Below are positions 1 through 8,474 of a DNA stretch of 64,000 nt, piece by piece. Each line of letters starts with the position of its first letter. The stretch's first letter is position 1. The stretch covers positions 620,001-684,000 of the forward strand of contig JBCBET010000001.1 in assembly GCA_038528385.1 (NCBI GenBank), read 5' to 3'. The notes under the pieces are model-generated. The model did no database searches. It saw only the letters and a program-made list of their open reading frames with translations, and was not told the DNA's origin. The stretch is from Shimia_B sp038528385. GTDB lineage: Bacteria; Pseudomonadota; Alphaproteobacteria; Rhodobacterales; Rhodobacteraceae. Position numbers and translations under genes: made by a program.

Positions 1-130
1 TGCCCGCAGCGAGCGAAGTGTCCATCTGCCGGTGGGCATCGGCCTCCCCCGTCTGGGTGCCCCAGGTCATCGTGCCGAGACAGTAGGCGCTGACGGTCAT
101 CCCCGTCCGCCCGAGGGTGTTCATCTTCAT
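1..130 (-). CDS. Aldo/keto reductase, N-terminal fragment cut by window edge
   Basis: Reading leftward from an ATG at 130, 43 codons run off the window edge. The peptide opens MKMNTLGRTGMTVS and continues with YCLGTMTWGTQ, the usual first strand and first cofactor-side loop of the aldo/keto reductase (NADPH-dependent TIM-barrel) family. An AGGAGA ribosome site lies at about 137-142, 7 bases before the start, which supports the start. It is divergent from the SOS-controlled imuA-like gene. The substrate cannot be told from this fragment. Confidence 0.8.
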   Translation of the reverse strand, partial: MKMNTLGRTGMTVSAYCLGTMTWGTQTGEADAHRQMDTSLAAG

Positions 131-182
131 GGGCTGTCTCCTTTGGCGCGACATTACGCCCGGGAAGCGGCGTGGCAAGCAC

Positions 183-221
183 TTGACGCGGGGGGTGGAG
201 AAAATAGAACATAGAGAGAAC
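183..221 (+). promoter_or_regulatory. Sigma70-like promoter overlapped by a LexA (SOS) box
   Basis: GAAC at 207-210, seven bases, then GAAC at 218-221: this GAAC-N7-GAAC direct repeat is the reverse complement of GTTC-N7-GTTC, the LexA operator known from alphaproteobacteria such as Rhodobacter. A possible -35 TTGACG (183-188) and -10 TAGAAC (205-210) are 16 bases apart, so LexA bound at the box would cover the -10 element. The box ends 23 bases before the ATG of the imuA-like gene. The promoter assignment is inferred from the sequence match. Confidence 0.75.
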
Positions 222-244
222 ACCCTGCTCCACAGAACGCTTCC

Positions 245-859
245 ATGCCCGCCAGTGCCGCGCATCTCCTGACCCGTGACCGGACCCGCCCCGACAGGCC
301 CGGCCGGTGCACGCCGCCCGTCCTGGGCGCGCTCACGCTGGAGACCGCGCGCGTGCACGAGCTCTGCGGGCCTGCCCGGCGCACGCTGGCGCTCATGGTC
401 GCGGCGGTGCTGGAGGGGCCGGTTTTCTGGGTGGCGCCCGCCTGGCACGCGGACCGGCTCAATCCGGAGGGGGTGTCGGAGTTCATCGATCCCGGGCGGC
501 TCACCTTCGTGGAACCGTCGCGCGCGCCCGATCTGCTCTGGTGCTGCGAGGAGGTGCTGCGCACCGGCGCGGTGCCGCTCCTCGTGGGCGATCTGCCCGG
601 CCCGCCGGCGCTGACGCCCGTCCGGCGTCTCCACCTCGCCGCGGAGACGGGCGCGGCGCGGGGCCACGCACCGCTCGGGCTGCTGCTCACGCCCGGCGAG
701 GGCGGGGCGGCGGGGGTGGAGACGCGCTGGCACATGGCGCCCACGGCGGAGGAGGCCGCGCCCTGGCACCTCACGCGGCTGCGCGCGCGCGCGGCCCCGC
801 CCAAGCACTGGTCGGTGAACCCCGCGCGCCAGCTCACGCCGCTTGCGCCCCAGGGGTGA
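245..859 (+). CDS. imuA: ImuA-like RecA-fold SOS mutagenesis accessory protein
   Basis: 204 residues. In other bacteria ImuA works with ImuB and DnaE2 in damage-induced mutagenic translesion synthesis. Features shared with ImuA are the HELCG segment near residue 38, a GPVFWV strand, the LLWCCEEVLR helix (about 98-107), the VRRLHLAAE helix (about 125-133) and a terminal stretch of short basic LTRLRAR type before a Trp. A canonical Walker A glycine-lysine loop is not visible where RecA would have one. A LexA box sits directly upstream, which fits an SOS role. No imuB or dnaE2 follows: the next gene is yceI-like. The ATG at 245 is the first after the promoter. Confidence 0.72.
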   Translation: MPASAAHLLTRDRTRPDRPGRCTPPVLGALTLETARVHELCGPARRTLALMVAAVLEGPVFWVAPAWHADRLNPEGVSEFIDPGRLTFVEPSRAPDLLWCCEEVLRTGAVPLLVGDLPGPPALTPVRRLHLAAETGAARGHAPLGLLLTPGEGGAAGVETRWHMAPTAEEAAPWHLTRLRARAAPPKHWSVNPARQLTPLAPQG

Positions 860-1008
860 GTGGGCCCGGTGGGCTGCGCGGCTTGAGTGGGTTCGAACGG
901 CTGTGTGAGCTGAGACAATTGAGACGGCCGGCAAGGCCGAGACGCCGGAAAAGACCGGCCTCACGCAAAAGCGACAGCCCCGAGCGGCGAACGCCCTATG
1001 TCTACTCT

Positions 1009-1578
1009 ATGCGCCTGATCCTCGCCCTCCACCTCGTCCTCCTTCTCCCCGCAGGAGCCCTGGCCCAGGCCGTGCCCTACACGCTCGACCGGGAGACCTC
1101 GCTCGTGGGCTTCGCCTTCGACCTCACCGGCGGGTCGGAGATCAAGGGCAACATGCCCGTCTCCGCCGCCGACATCGCCCTCGACGTCGACAGCCTCGAG
1201 CAGAGCCGCGCCTCCGTCACGCTCGACACGGGCCGCGCCATCACCGAACAGGCCTTCGCCACCGACGCCATGCTCGGTCCCAACGTGCTCGCGGCCGAGG
1301 ACTTCCCCACCATCCGGTTCGAGGCCACGCGCATCACGGGCAACGTGAACGCGGCCCGCGTGGAGGGCCGCGTCACCATCAAGGGCGTCACGCGCCCCAT
1401 CACGCTGGACGCCCAGGTCTTCCGCCAACGCGGCACCGCGGCGGGCGACCTCTCGCGGCTCTCGGTCTTCATGACCGGCAGCGTGGACCGGCGGGAGTTC
1501 GGCGCCGATGGCTTTCCGCAATTCGTGGGTCCCGAAATCCGCATCGAGATCCTGACCCGCCTGACGCGCAGCCAGTAG
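1009..1578 (+). CDS. YceI-family periplasmic lipid-binding-like protein
   Basis: 189 residues beginning MRLILALHLVLLLPAGALAQA, a signal peptide with probable cleavage after residue 19 or so, giving a periplasmic protein. The mature part has the YceI lipocalin-like beta-barrel pattern: YTLDRETSLVGFAFDLTG, ITEQAFATDAML, FPTIRFEATRI, VEGRVTIKGVTRPITL and a C-terminal DRREFGADGF. YceI proteins bind isoprenoid or other amphiphilic ligands. The frame stays open far upstream, but the signal peptide fixes the start at 1009. The 149 bases before it hold no other gene. The exact ligand is unknown. Confidence 0.85.
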   Translation: MRLILALHLVLLLPAGALAQAVPYTLDRETSLVGFAFDLTGGSEIKGNMPVSAADIALDVDSLEQSRASVTLDTGRAITEQAFATDAMLGPNVLAAEDFPTIRFEATRITGNVNAARVEGRVTIKGVTRPITLDAQVFRQRGTAAGDLSRLSVFMTGSVDRREFGADGFPQFVGPEIRIEILTRLTRSQ

Positions 1579-1611
1579 CCCCGGACGCCAAAGCGTCTGC
1601 AAACACCCGAA

Positions 1612-1627
1612 GCGCCTTCGAAGGCGC
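1612..1627. terminator. Perfect 16-bp palindrome after the yceI-like gene
   Basis: GCGCCTT, CG, AAGGCGC forms a perfect palindrome about 35 bases after the yceI-like stop. A smaller GACGC/GCGTC hairpin precedes it near 1584. There is no T-run, so it may act as a weak terminator or as an RNA 3'-end structure. Function is inferred. Confidence 0.35.
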
Positions 1628-1701
1628 CTGCGCCGCCGCGCGCCCGGCGCGTCCGATCGGAAAGATTTGCAGCCGGGGGATCGCAGGCGCATGAACACCC
1701 C

Positions 1702-2970
1702 ATGGGTCTCCTCGTCTCCTTCGCGGCGCTTTTCCTCTCGGTCCTCCTGCTCCAGCTCTCCTCGGGCGGCGTGGGCACCATCGACGCGCTCACCGGTCTG
1801 TCGCTGGGCTTCTCGGCGGGGCAGATCGGCCTCCTGGGCTCGGCGCATTTCGCGGGCTTCTTCATCGGCTGCTGGTGGGCGCCGCGGCTCATGGGCGCCG
1901 TGGGCTTTTCCCGTGCATTCGCGGTCTTTACCGCCCTCGGCGCGCTGGGCCTTCTGGGCCACATCCTCACGGACGCCCCCCTCGTCTGGGCCGCGCTCCG
2001 CGTGGCCTCCGGGCTCTGCATCGCGGGCTGCTACACGGTGATCGAGGCCTGGCTGCAGGCCAAGGTTACCAACGAGACGCGGGGACGCTCCATGGGCGCC
2101 TACCGCGTCGTGGACCTCGGCGGGCAGCTCGCCGCGCAGCTCATGATCGGCGCGCTGGCGGGGGTGGAGCTCTACGTGGCCTACACGCTTCTGGCGATGT
2201 TCTGCTCGGCGGCGATCCTGCCGCTCGCGCTGACGCGTGCGAGCCCGCCGTCGATGAACGCCGCGCCCCGGTTGCGGCCGCGTCTGGCCGTGCAGAGTTC
2301 GCCCCTGGCGGTGGGCGGCGTCATCGTGGCGGGCCTCACCGGGGCGGCCTACCGCATGGTGGGCCCGATCTACGCCTCCGAGATCGGGCTCGCCGCGGAG
2401 GAGGTGGGCCTCTTTCTCGCCGCGCTCATCGTGGGCGGCGCCCTAGCGCAGGTGCCCGCGGGCTGGCTCGCCGACCGCTACGACCGGCGCCGCGTCCTCA
2501 TCGGCTTTTCCCTCGCGGCCATGGCGGGCTGTGCGCTTTCGGCTCTCGCCACCGGGCCCGCCTTTGCCATCGCAGCCTCCGCCCTCTTCGGCTTTCTCAC
2601 GGTGCCGATCTATTCGATCTCCGCGGCCCACGCCCACGATTTCGCCGAGGACGACGCGCGCGCCGAGCTCTCGGCCGCGCTCCTGTTCTATTTCGCCGTG
2701 GGCGCCATCGTGAGCCCGGTGGCCGTCTCCGCGCTCATCGACGCGGCGGGTCCGGCCTCCTTTTTCGGTTTCATCGCGGCAGGACACCTCGCGCTCGTCC
2801 TCTACAGCCTCCTGCGCATGCGCCGCCGCCCCAGCGCCGCGGAGCGCACGCGCTACATCTACGCGCCGCGCACCTCCTTCCTCGTGGGCCGGCTTCTGGG
2901 CCGCGAGCGCAAGAAGGGTGGCCCCCCGCGCCAATCGCCTCTATCTGGCAGGCCCGACGACAAGGAGTAG
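1702..2970 (+). CDS. Major facilitator superfamily transporter (YcaD-like)
   Basis: 422 residues with about 12 hydrophobic segments, in two halves of six separated by a polar stretch near residues 180-195. The loop after TM2-3 and the GWLADRYDRRRVLIG motif (about 252-266) are typical major facilitator elements of the second half. The first half contains the TVIEAWLQAKVTNETRGR segment seen in the YcaD-like exporter subfamily. The basic C-terminal tail is cytoplasmic. It ends 3 bases before metG, so the two are probably co-transcribed. The substrate is not predictable. Confidence 0.85.
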   Translation: MGLLVSFAALFLSVLLLQLSSGGVGTIDALTGLSLGFSAGQIGLLGSAHFAGFFIGCWWAPRLMGAVGFSRAFAVFTALGALGLLGHILTDAPLVWAALRVASGLCIAGCYTVIEAWLQAKVTNETRGRSMGAYRVVDLGGQLAAQLMIGALAGVELYVAYTLLAMFCSAAILPLALTRASPPSMNAAPRLRPRLAVQSSPLAVGGVIVAGLTGAAYRMVGPIYASEIGLAAEEVGLFLAALIVGGALAQVPAGWLADRYDRRRVLIGFSLAAMAGCALSALATGPAFAIAASALFGFLTVPIYSISAAHAHDFAEDDARAELSAALLFYFAVGAIVSPVAVSALIDAAGPASFFGFIAAGHLALVLYSLLRMRRRPSAAERTRYIYAPRTSFLVGRLLGRERKKGGPPRQSPLSGRPDDKE

Positions 2971-2973
2971 GCC

Positions 2974-4674
2974 ATGGCGCGCATCCTCATCACCTCGGCG
3001 ATCCCGTATATCAACGGGATCAAGCACCTGGGCAATCTGGTGGGCTCCCAGCTGCCCGCGGATCTCTTCGCCCGGTACAAGCGCGCCCGGGGTCACGAGG
3101 TCATGTTCCTGTGCGCCACCGATGAGCACGGCACCCCCGCCGAGCTCGCCGCCGCCAAGGCGGGCAAGCCCGTGGCCGAGTTCTGCGCCGAGATGCACGC
3201 CGTCCAGGCCGATATCGGGGAGCGCTTCGGGCTCTCCTTCGATCATTTCGGGCGCTCCTCGTCGGAGGAGAACAAGGCGCTCACACAGCACTTCGCCGGT
3301 GTCCTCGCCGAGCGCGGCCTCATCGGCGAAGTGGAGGAGGAGCAGGTCTATTCCAACGCCGACGGCCGCTACCTGCCCGACCGCTACATCGTGGGCACCT
3401 GCCCCAATTGCGGCTACGAAAACGCCCGCGGCGACCAGTGCGAGAACTGCACGAAGCAGCTCGACCCCACCGACCTCATCAATCCGCGCTCGGCCATCTC
3501 CGGCTCCACGGACCTCGAGGTGCGCAAGACCAAGCACCTCTACCTGCGCCAGTCGGCCATGCGCGAGGAGCTCTCCGACTGGATCGCCTCCAAGACCGAC
3601 TGGCCGGTGCTGACGACCTCCATCGCCAAGAAATGGCTCAACGATGGCGACGGCCTCCAAGACCGTGGCATCACCCGCGACCTCGACTGGGGCGTGCCCG
3701 TGAAGAAAGGCGCCAAGGACTGGCCCGGTATGGAGGGGAAGGTCTTCTACGTCTGGTTCGATGCCCCCATCGAATACATCGCCGCCGCGCAGGAACGCGA
3801 CCCGGGCGACTGGGAGCGGTGGTGGCGCACCGACAAGGGCGCGGGTGACGTCACCTACTACCAGTTCATGGGCAAGGATAACGTGCCCTTCCACACGCTC
3901 TCCTTCCCGGCCACGATCCTCGGCTCGGGCGAGCCGTGGAAGCTCGTCGATTACATCAAGTCGTTCAACTACCTGAACTATGACGGCGGGCAGTTCTCGA
4001 CCTCACAGGGCCGCGGCGTCTTCCAGGACCAGGCGCTCGACATCCTGCCCGCCGATTACTGGCGCTGGTGGCTTCTGTCGAACGCACCCGAGACCTCGGA
4101 CAGCGAATTCACCTGGGAACGCTTCCAGGAGGGCGTGAACAAGGACCTCGCCGACGTGCTGGGCAATTTCGTGAGCCGCGTGACGAAGTTCTGCCGCTCC
4201 AAGTTCTCCGAGGCGATCCCCGAGGGCGGCGCATACGGGCCGCGCGAGGAACAACTCACCCAAGACCTCACCAAGCGCGTCCGCGCCTACGAGGCGGCCA
4301 TGGATGCCATCGAGGTGAGGAAGGCCGCCGCCGAGTTGCGCGGCGCGTGGGTGCTGGGCAACGAGTACCTGCAGGAGGTGGCGCCGTGGTCCACCTTCAA
4401 GGAAGATCCGGAGCAGGCCGCGGCCCAGATCCGCCTCGCGCTCAACCTCATCCGCGTCTACGCCGTCTTGTCCGCGCCGTTCATTCCCACCGCCGCGGCC
4501 TCCATGCTGGCGGGCATGAACACGCTTGATACGTCCTGGCCCGACGACGTGTGCGCGGCCTTGGCTGCGCTGCCCGCGGGCCACGCCTTCACCGTGCCAG
4601 AGGTGCTCTTTGCCAAGATCACCGATGACCAGCGCGCGGCATGGGCGGATCGCTTCTCCGGCACGCGGGACTGA
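2974..4674 (+). CDS. metG: Methionyl-tRNA synthetase
   Basis: 566 residues. Charges tRNA-Met with methionine in the cytoplasm. The class I signature appears as HLGN at residues 18-21 within the YINGIKHLGN segment, and the KMSKS loop as FSTSQGRG near 341-348. The connective domain has a CPNC...CENC zinc-knuckle pair near 143-159. The anticodon-binding helical domain follows (NFVSRVTKF onward). It ends without the C-terminal EMAP/tRNA-binding domain found in some homologues, which is common in alphaproteobacteria. The start follows 3 bases after the upstream MFS gene. Confidence 0.97.
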   Translation: MARILITSAIPYINGIKHLGNLVGSQLPADLFARYKRARGHEVMFLCATDEHGTPAELAAAKAGKPVAEFCAEMHAVQADIGERFGLSFDHFGRSSSEENKALTQHFAGVLAERGLIGEVEEEQVYSNADGRYLPDRYIVGTCPNCGYENARGDQCENCTKQLDPTDLINPRSAISGSTDLEVRKTKHLYLRQSAMREELSDWIASKTDWPVLTTSIAKKWLNDGDGLQDRGITRDLDWGVPVKKGAKDWPGMEGKVFYVWFDAPIEYIAAAQERDPGDWERWWRTDKGAGDVTYYQFMGKDNVPFHTLSFPATILGSGEPWKLVDYIKSFNYLNYDGGQFSTSQGRGVFQDQALDILPADYWRWWLLSNAPETSDSEFTWERFQEGVNKDLADVLGNFVSRVTKFCRSKFSEAIPEGGAYGPREEQLTQDLTKRVRAYEAAMDAIEVRKAAAELRGAWVLGNEYLQEVAPWSTFKEDPEQAAAQIRLALNLIRVYAVLSAPFIPTAAASMLAGMNTLDTSWPDDVCAALAALPAGHAFTVPEVLFAKITDDQRAAWADRFSGTRD

Positions 4675-4772
4675 CCCGCTCACAATCGCGCGACTTCGGG
4701 CGCGGGACAAAATAGCATGGTGACCGCGCGCGCCCCGTCGCTAGGCTGCGCGCATCGTTTTGGAGATTTCGA

Positions 4773-5582
4773 ATGCGTATTGTCCTCGCCGCCGCCCTTT
4801 CCCTCGCGCCGCTTAGCGTATCAGCTGCCACCTGCATCACCGACAAGGGGAGCTTCAGCGCCTACAAGGAGCACTTCGCCGCCGAGGCCCGGGCCGCGGG
4901 CATCGGCGCGCAGGGGATCGAGGCGCTCCGCGGCGCGCGCCTCTCCGACATCACCTGGCGCTTCGAGAGCCGCCCGTCGACGCAAACCGGCACGCTCCAG
5001 GGCGACCCGGCGGAGTTTCTGGCCAAACGCTCCGGTGCCACGGCGCAGGTCTTCGTCAATCTCGTGGAGCAGCGCATCGCACGCAACCCCAACACCTTCG
5101 CCGCCATCGAGCGCGCCTATGGCGTGCCCGCCTCGATCCTCGCCACGATCTGGGGGCTGGAGACCTCCTGGGGCGGGTACACCGGCTCCTCGCCCATCGT
5201 GGGCGCCTCTGTGACGCTGGCCTCCTATTGCCGCCGGCACCCCCGGTTCGAGCCCCACGCGCTGGCGGCGCTGCGCCTCGTGGACCGGGGCGTGCTCTCG
5301 ACCGCTTCGCGTGGCGGCCCCTCCGGCGAACTCGGTCACATGCAGTTTCTCGCAGGCAATTGGGAGCGCTTCGCCGTCGATGCCGATGGCAGCGGCGCGG
5401 CCGATCCCATGAGCGCACCGGATGCGCTCGCCACCGCAGCGCGCATGCTCGCGGAGAACGGGTGGCAGGCGGGCGAGCCCTACGCACCCGGCACCGCGAA
5501 TTTCAACGTCCTCAGCGTCTGGAACGACAGCGGCAACTACCAGCGCGCCATCGCCTATTCCGCGGGCCTCGTGGACGACTAG
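4773..5582 (+). CDS. Secreted lytic murein transglycosylase (MltB/SLT-2 type)
   Basis: 269 residues with a signal peptide (first 19 or so residues). The domain cleaves the glycan strand of peptidoglycan with formation of 1,6-anhydro-muramyl ends in the periplasm. The catalytic glutamate is E130 in the LETSWGGY motif, and GELGHMQFLAGNWERFA with DADGSGAADP matches the later conserved blocks of the MltB-like family. There is no lipobox cysteine at the expected place, so it is probably soluble. No peptidoglycan-binding repeat follows the catalytic domain. Confidence 0.9.
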   Translation: MRIVLAAALSLAPLSVSAATCITDKGSFSAYKEHFAAEARAAGIGAQGIEALRGARLSDITWRFESRPSTQTGTLQGDPAEFLAKRSGATAQVFVNLVEQRIARNPNTFAAIERAYGVPASILATIWGLETSWGGYTGSSPIVGASVTLASYCRRHPRFEPHALAALRLVDRGVLSTASRGGPSGELGHMQFLAGNWERFAVDADGSGAADPMSAPDALATAARMLAENGWQAGEPYAPGTANFNVLSVWNDSGNYQRAIAYSAGLVDD

Positions 5583-5590
5583 ACCCGCCC

Positions 5591-5616
5591 GTCCCGGCCC
5601 CCGCGCCGGGACCTCT
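5591..5616. repeat. Hairpin repeat after the transglycosylase gene (copy 1 of 2)
   Basis: GTCCCGGC (5591-5598) pairs with GCCGGGAC (5605-5612) over a 6-base loop, followed by CTCT. Almost the same sequence lies at 50255-50277 just after the arginase stop. Both are 3' to a gene, which fits an RNA-end hairpin or a REP-like terminator element. Role inferred. Confidence 0.5.
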
Positions 5617-5652
5617 CCCTCCACATCTAAAGCCCCCCGAAGCAGGGAGAGC

Positions 5653-6822
5653 TCAAATCACGCCCCGCGCCCGCATCCCCGCGACATCGTCCGGCGCGAA
5701 CCCCAACTCGCCCAGGATCGCCTCCGTATCCGCACCGAGCGCGGGCACGGCCGCGATATCACCCGCCTCCTGAAACGGCGCGGCCAGCGCCGGCAGCGGC
5801 CCCGCCGCGCTCTCGCCCGTCCCCCAGCGCCCGCGCGCGGCGAGCTGCGGATGCGACCAGAGATCGGCCATGTCGCGCAGCTTGGCATAGCCGATCTTGG
5901 CCCGCTCGAGCCGCGCCTGCATCTCCGCGCCCGTCAGCGCCCCCAGGATCCTCGTGATCTCCGGCAGCACCGTCTCGCGCCGCGCGCTCCGCTCGGTGAT
6001 GGAGGCGAGCCCCGCATCCTCCGCCATGTCCGGCCGCTGGAGCACCACCCGCGCGAAGCTTTCCCATTCCCGCGCGTTCTGCACGCCGAGCAGGATCACC
6101 TCCCCGTTGGAGGCCGCAAAGGGCCCGTAGGGCAGGATATAGGCGTGGGAGGCCGCCGTCCGCGGCGGCGGCGGCGCGCCATCCATGGCGTAATAGAGCG
6201 GGTGGCCCGTCCACTCCGCCAGCGCCTCCAGCATCGAGATATCGAGATGCGCGCCCCGCCCCGTGCGCCCCCGCTGGATGAGCGCGGCCAGGATGCCCGA
6301 ATAGGCATACATCCCCGCCGCGATATCGGCGATGGCGATCCCGGCCTTCGAGGGATGCGCCTCCGTCCCCGTGAGCGACAGGAACCCGGCTTCGGCCTCG
6401 ATCAGCAAATCGTAGGCCTTGCGATGGGCGTAAGGCCCGTCCTGCCCGTAGCCCGAGATCTCCGCGAAAATGAGCCCCGGATGCGCGGCCCGAAGCGCCT
6501 CCCACGAAAGCCCGAGCCGCGCCGCGGCCCCAGGGGCCAGGTTCTGCACCACCACATCGGCCCGCGCCACGAGCCGCGAGAGCACCTCCGGCGCCGCCTT
6601 CACATCGAGCGTCAGGCTCTCCTTGCCGCGGTTCACCCACACGAAATGCGAGCTCAGCCCCCGCGCGCGGGTGTCATAGCCCCGCGCGAAATCGCCCGTA
6701 CCGGGCCGTTCCACCTTGATCACCCGCGCGCCCAGATCGGCGAGCTGGCGCGTGCAAAAGGGCGCCGCGATCGCATGCTCGAGCGAGACGACCGTGATGC
6801 CCTCTAGCGCACCCGCCAGCAT
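5653..6822 (-). CDS. CaiB/BaiF (class III) CoA-transferase
   Basis: 389 residues. Enzymes of this family move CoA between carboxylic acids through an aspartyl-CoA intermediate. The catalytic aspartate is D138 in KAYDLLIEAEAG, preceded by the EISGYGQDGPY block. N-terminal LEGITVVSLEHAIAAPFC and LGARVIKVERP are typical. The ATG at 6822 was chosen because any longer frame would run into tRNA-Leu. It is alone between the transglycosylase gene (convergent) and tRNA-Leu, so the substrate is not indicated. A second, distinct member of the family lies at 44271-45470. Confidence 0.9.
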   Translation of the reverse strand: MLAGALEGITVVSLEHAIAAPFCTRQLADLGARVIKVERPGTGDFARGYDTRARGLSSHFVWVNRGKESLTLDVKAAPEVLSRLVARADVVVQNLAPGAAARLGLSWEALRAAHPGLIFAEISGYGQDGPYAHRKAYDLLIEAEAGFLSLTGTEAHPSKAGIAIADIAAGMYAYSGILAALIQRGRTGRGAHLDISMLEALAEWTGHPLYYAMDGAPPPPRTAASHAYILPYGPFAASNGEVILLGVQNAREWESFARVVLQRPDMAEDAGLASITERSARRETVLPEITRILGALTGAEMQARLERAKIGYAKLRDMADLWSHPQLAARGRWGTGESAAGPLPALAAPFQEAGDIAAVPALGADTEAILGELGFAPDDVAGMRARGVI

Positions 6823-6856
6823 CAAAGCACCTGAAAGCGCAACGAAATCAACGATG

Positions 6857-6939
6857 TACCTGCGGCCGGATTCGAACCGGCACGGCACGAGGGCCTAGGG
6901 ATTTTAAGTCCCCTGTGTCTACCATTCCACCACGCAGGC
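6857..6939 (-). tRNA. tRNA-Leu (anticodon TAA)
   Basis: 83 bases. The acceptor stem GCCTGCG pairs with CGCAGGT (one G-U pair at the end), discriminator A. The anticodon loop CTTAAAA gives TAA, closed by a GGGA/TCCC stem. A long variable arm (CCTCGTGCCGTGCC region) identifies a class II tRNA, and the T-loop is GGTTCGAATCC. CCA is not encoded. It lies 12 bases downstream of the TPR gene and 34 bases upstream of the CoA-transferase start, all on the minus strand. Confidence 0.97.
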
Positions 6940-6951
6940 ATGGGGGGAGCG

Positions 6952-7494
6952 TTATAGCTCCTGCCCCAGCGGCTCAAGGGGCTCGGTCAGGAGTGCGCGC
7001 TCCGAAAGCCACGGGTTGAGCCTGAGCGCGCGGCGCAACGGGGCCTGCGCGTCCTCCCGGCGCCCGAGCCCGATGAGCGTGAGCGCCATCCCCGTGAGCA
7101 CACCCGTATGCCGGGGAGACCGCGCCTCGGCGGCCTCGAGCATGGCGAGCGCGTCACTGAACTGGAACTGGAGGTAATGGACGAAGCCGCGCTGGTTATA
7201 CCCCTCCGCATAGTCCGGGCAGTAGGCGATGAGCGCGTCGAGCCGGTCGGCGGCCGCGCCGTAATCGCCCAGCCGCAGCGCCTCCATCCCGGCATCGAGC
7301 ATCGCCTGCGCCTCGGCATCGGGCGCCGCCGTCCAGAGCTGCCAGAGCTCCGCGTTGAGCGGCCCCACCGCCGCGCCCTTGGGCAGCGCCTGGATGCGGG
7401 CATAAAGCTCCCCCTCCGCCCGCGCGATATCGGGGTTGGGCGGGCAATCGGCGCAGGCGGGGCCGGCAAGAAGGGCGAGCGCGATCCATCTCAT
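6952..7494 (-). CDS. Secreted tetratricopeptide-repeat protein
   Basis: 180 residues. The start at 7494 gives MRWIALALLAGPACA followed by DCPP, a short signal peptide, whereas longer frames start with an unlikely basic extension. The remainder shows two to three TPR-like helical pairs (for example ALRLGDYGAAADRLDALI, YNQRGFVHYLQFQFSDAL and ALTLIGLGRREDAQAPLRRAL). TPRs mediate protein contacts, so this is likely a periplasmic scaffold. Similar small TPR proteins are common in Rhodobacteraceae. No specific partner can be named. Confidence 0.8.
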   Translation of the reverse strand: MRWIALALLAGPACADCPPNPDIARAEGELYARIQALPKGAAVGPLNAELWQLWTAAPDAEAQAMLDAGMEALRLGDYGAAADRLDALIAYCPDYAEGYNQRGFVHYLQFQFSDALAMLEAAEARSPRHTGVLTGMALTLIGLGRREDAQAPLRRALRLNPWLSERALLTEPLEPLGQEL

Positions 7495-7576
7495 GGGATG
7501 AAAGGATGTGCGGCAGAGCGTACCCGTCAAGCCCCGCGGCCTTGACGGCGCGGCCCCGCGGCCCTTCCTATCGCCC

Positions 7577-8362
7577 ATGTTCCCGATCCGTGACCACAAC
7601 CCCTCCGAGCGCATCCCCTACGTCACCTACGGGCTGCTCATCGCCAATGTGGCGATTTTCCTGAGCTACCTGCCGCTCTTCGGCGATGAGACGCGCCTCT
7701 TTTTCTTCTTCCAGGATTACGGCCTCGTGCCGCGGGCCTTCCTCGCCGGGGACGATCCGGGCGCCCTTTTCACCTCCATGTTCCTCCATGGCGGCTGGAT
7801 GCACATCGCGGGCAACATGCTCTTCCTGTGGATTTTCGGCGACAACATGGAAGAGGCGTTCGGGCATTCGGGCTTTCTCCTCTTCTACCTCGCCTCGGGC
7901 GTGGCGGCGGGCCTCGCGCAGGTGGCCGTGGACCCCGGGAGCCTCGTGCCCATGGTGGGCGCCTCGGGCGCCATCGCGGGCGTCATGGGGGGCTATCTCC
8001 TGCTCTACCCCCGGGCGCGCGTGGACATCCTGCTCTTTCTCATCGTCTACCTGCGCATCTTCCCGGTGCCGGCCTGGCTCATGCTCGGGGCCTGGTTCGG
8101 ATTTCAGCTCGTGGCCGGCGTCGCCGATCAGGGCGGCGGGGGGGTGGCCTACTGGGCCCATGCGGGCGGCTTCGTGGCGGGCTTCCTCCTCGCCGTTCCG
8201 CTCTGGCTGCGTATGGGCGGCAGCACCCATTGGGACCGCACCGAGGGCCACCCGCCCCATCCCGACGCGCGCTACCGCTTCGCGAAGCCCGGCGTCCCGC
8301 AGGTCCCGCGCCGCCGGAGTGCCGCGCCGAAACGCCGCCCGAGCCCCTGGGACCGGCGCTGA
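7577..8362 (+). CDS. Rhomboid-family intramembrane serine protease
   Basis: 261 residues with six or so membrane segments. Rhomboids cut transmembrane substrates inside the membrane. The serine is S130 in GASG (128-131) and the histidine partner is H195 in the AHAGG motif. The HGGWMHIAGN stretch (71-80) carries the conserved histidine and asparagine of the oxyanion region. The start at 7577 follows the SPFP-less upstream frame and opens with FPIRDHNPSERIP, the usual N-terminus of this subfamily. The C-terminal tail is basic and proline-rich. Confidence 0.93.
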   Translation: MFPIRDHNPSERIPYVTYGLLIANVAIFLSYLPLFGDETRLFFFFQDYGLVPRAFLAGDDPGALFTSMFLHGGWMHIAGNMLFLWIFGDNMEEAFGHSGFLLFYLASGVAAGLAQVAVDPGSLVPMVGASGAIAGVMGGYLLLYPRARVDILLFLIVYLRIFPVPAWLMLGAWFGFQLVAGVADQGGGGVAYWAHAGGFVAGFLLAVPLWLRMGGSTHWDRTEGHPPHPDARYRFAKPGVPQVPRRRSAAPKRRPSPWDRR

Positions 8363-8382
8363 CGGGCGCGTGAGGCCCCCGC

Positions 8383-8422
8383 TTCTTTGTGCTCCGTACT
8401 TCGGGGTTTGGGGCAGAGCCCC
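8383..8422. repeat. Dispersed 20-bp repeat plus GC hairpin (copy 1 of 5)
   Basis: TTCTTTGTGCTCCGTACTTC at 8383-8402 is followed by GGGG...GGGGC AGA GCCCC (to 8422), which can fold as a short hairpin. The 20-mer recurs at 21971-21990, and in reverse at 60199-60218 and 62901-62920, and again forward at 62982-63001. All copies lie between genes, near gene ends. Function unknown. Confidence 0.8.
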
Positions 8423-8474
8423 AAGGCCCGCGCGGCCCGAGCGCAAAAAATCACGCGCGCCGAAGGCGCTCCGG

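Noticed and set aside
307..1578. A 423-codon frame that would join a long upstream region to the YceI-like domain
   Set aside because: The first 230 or so codons are a shadow of the imuA-like gene in another frame with high Arg/Ala/Gly, and the YceI-like part has its own signal peptide at 1009.
6823..6888. N-terminal extension of the CoA-transferase frame
   Set aside because: It reads through the T-arm of tRNA-Leu; the ATG at 6822 gives the normal start.
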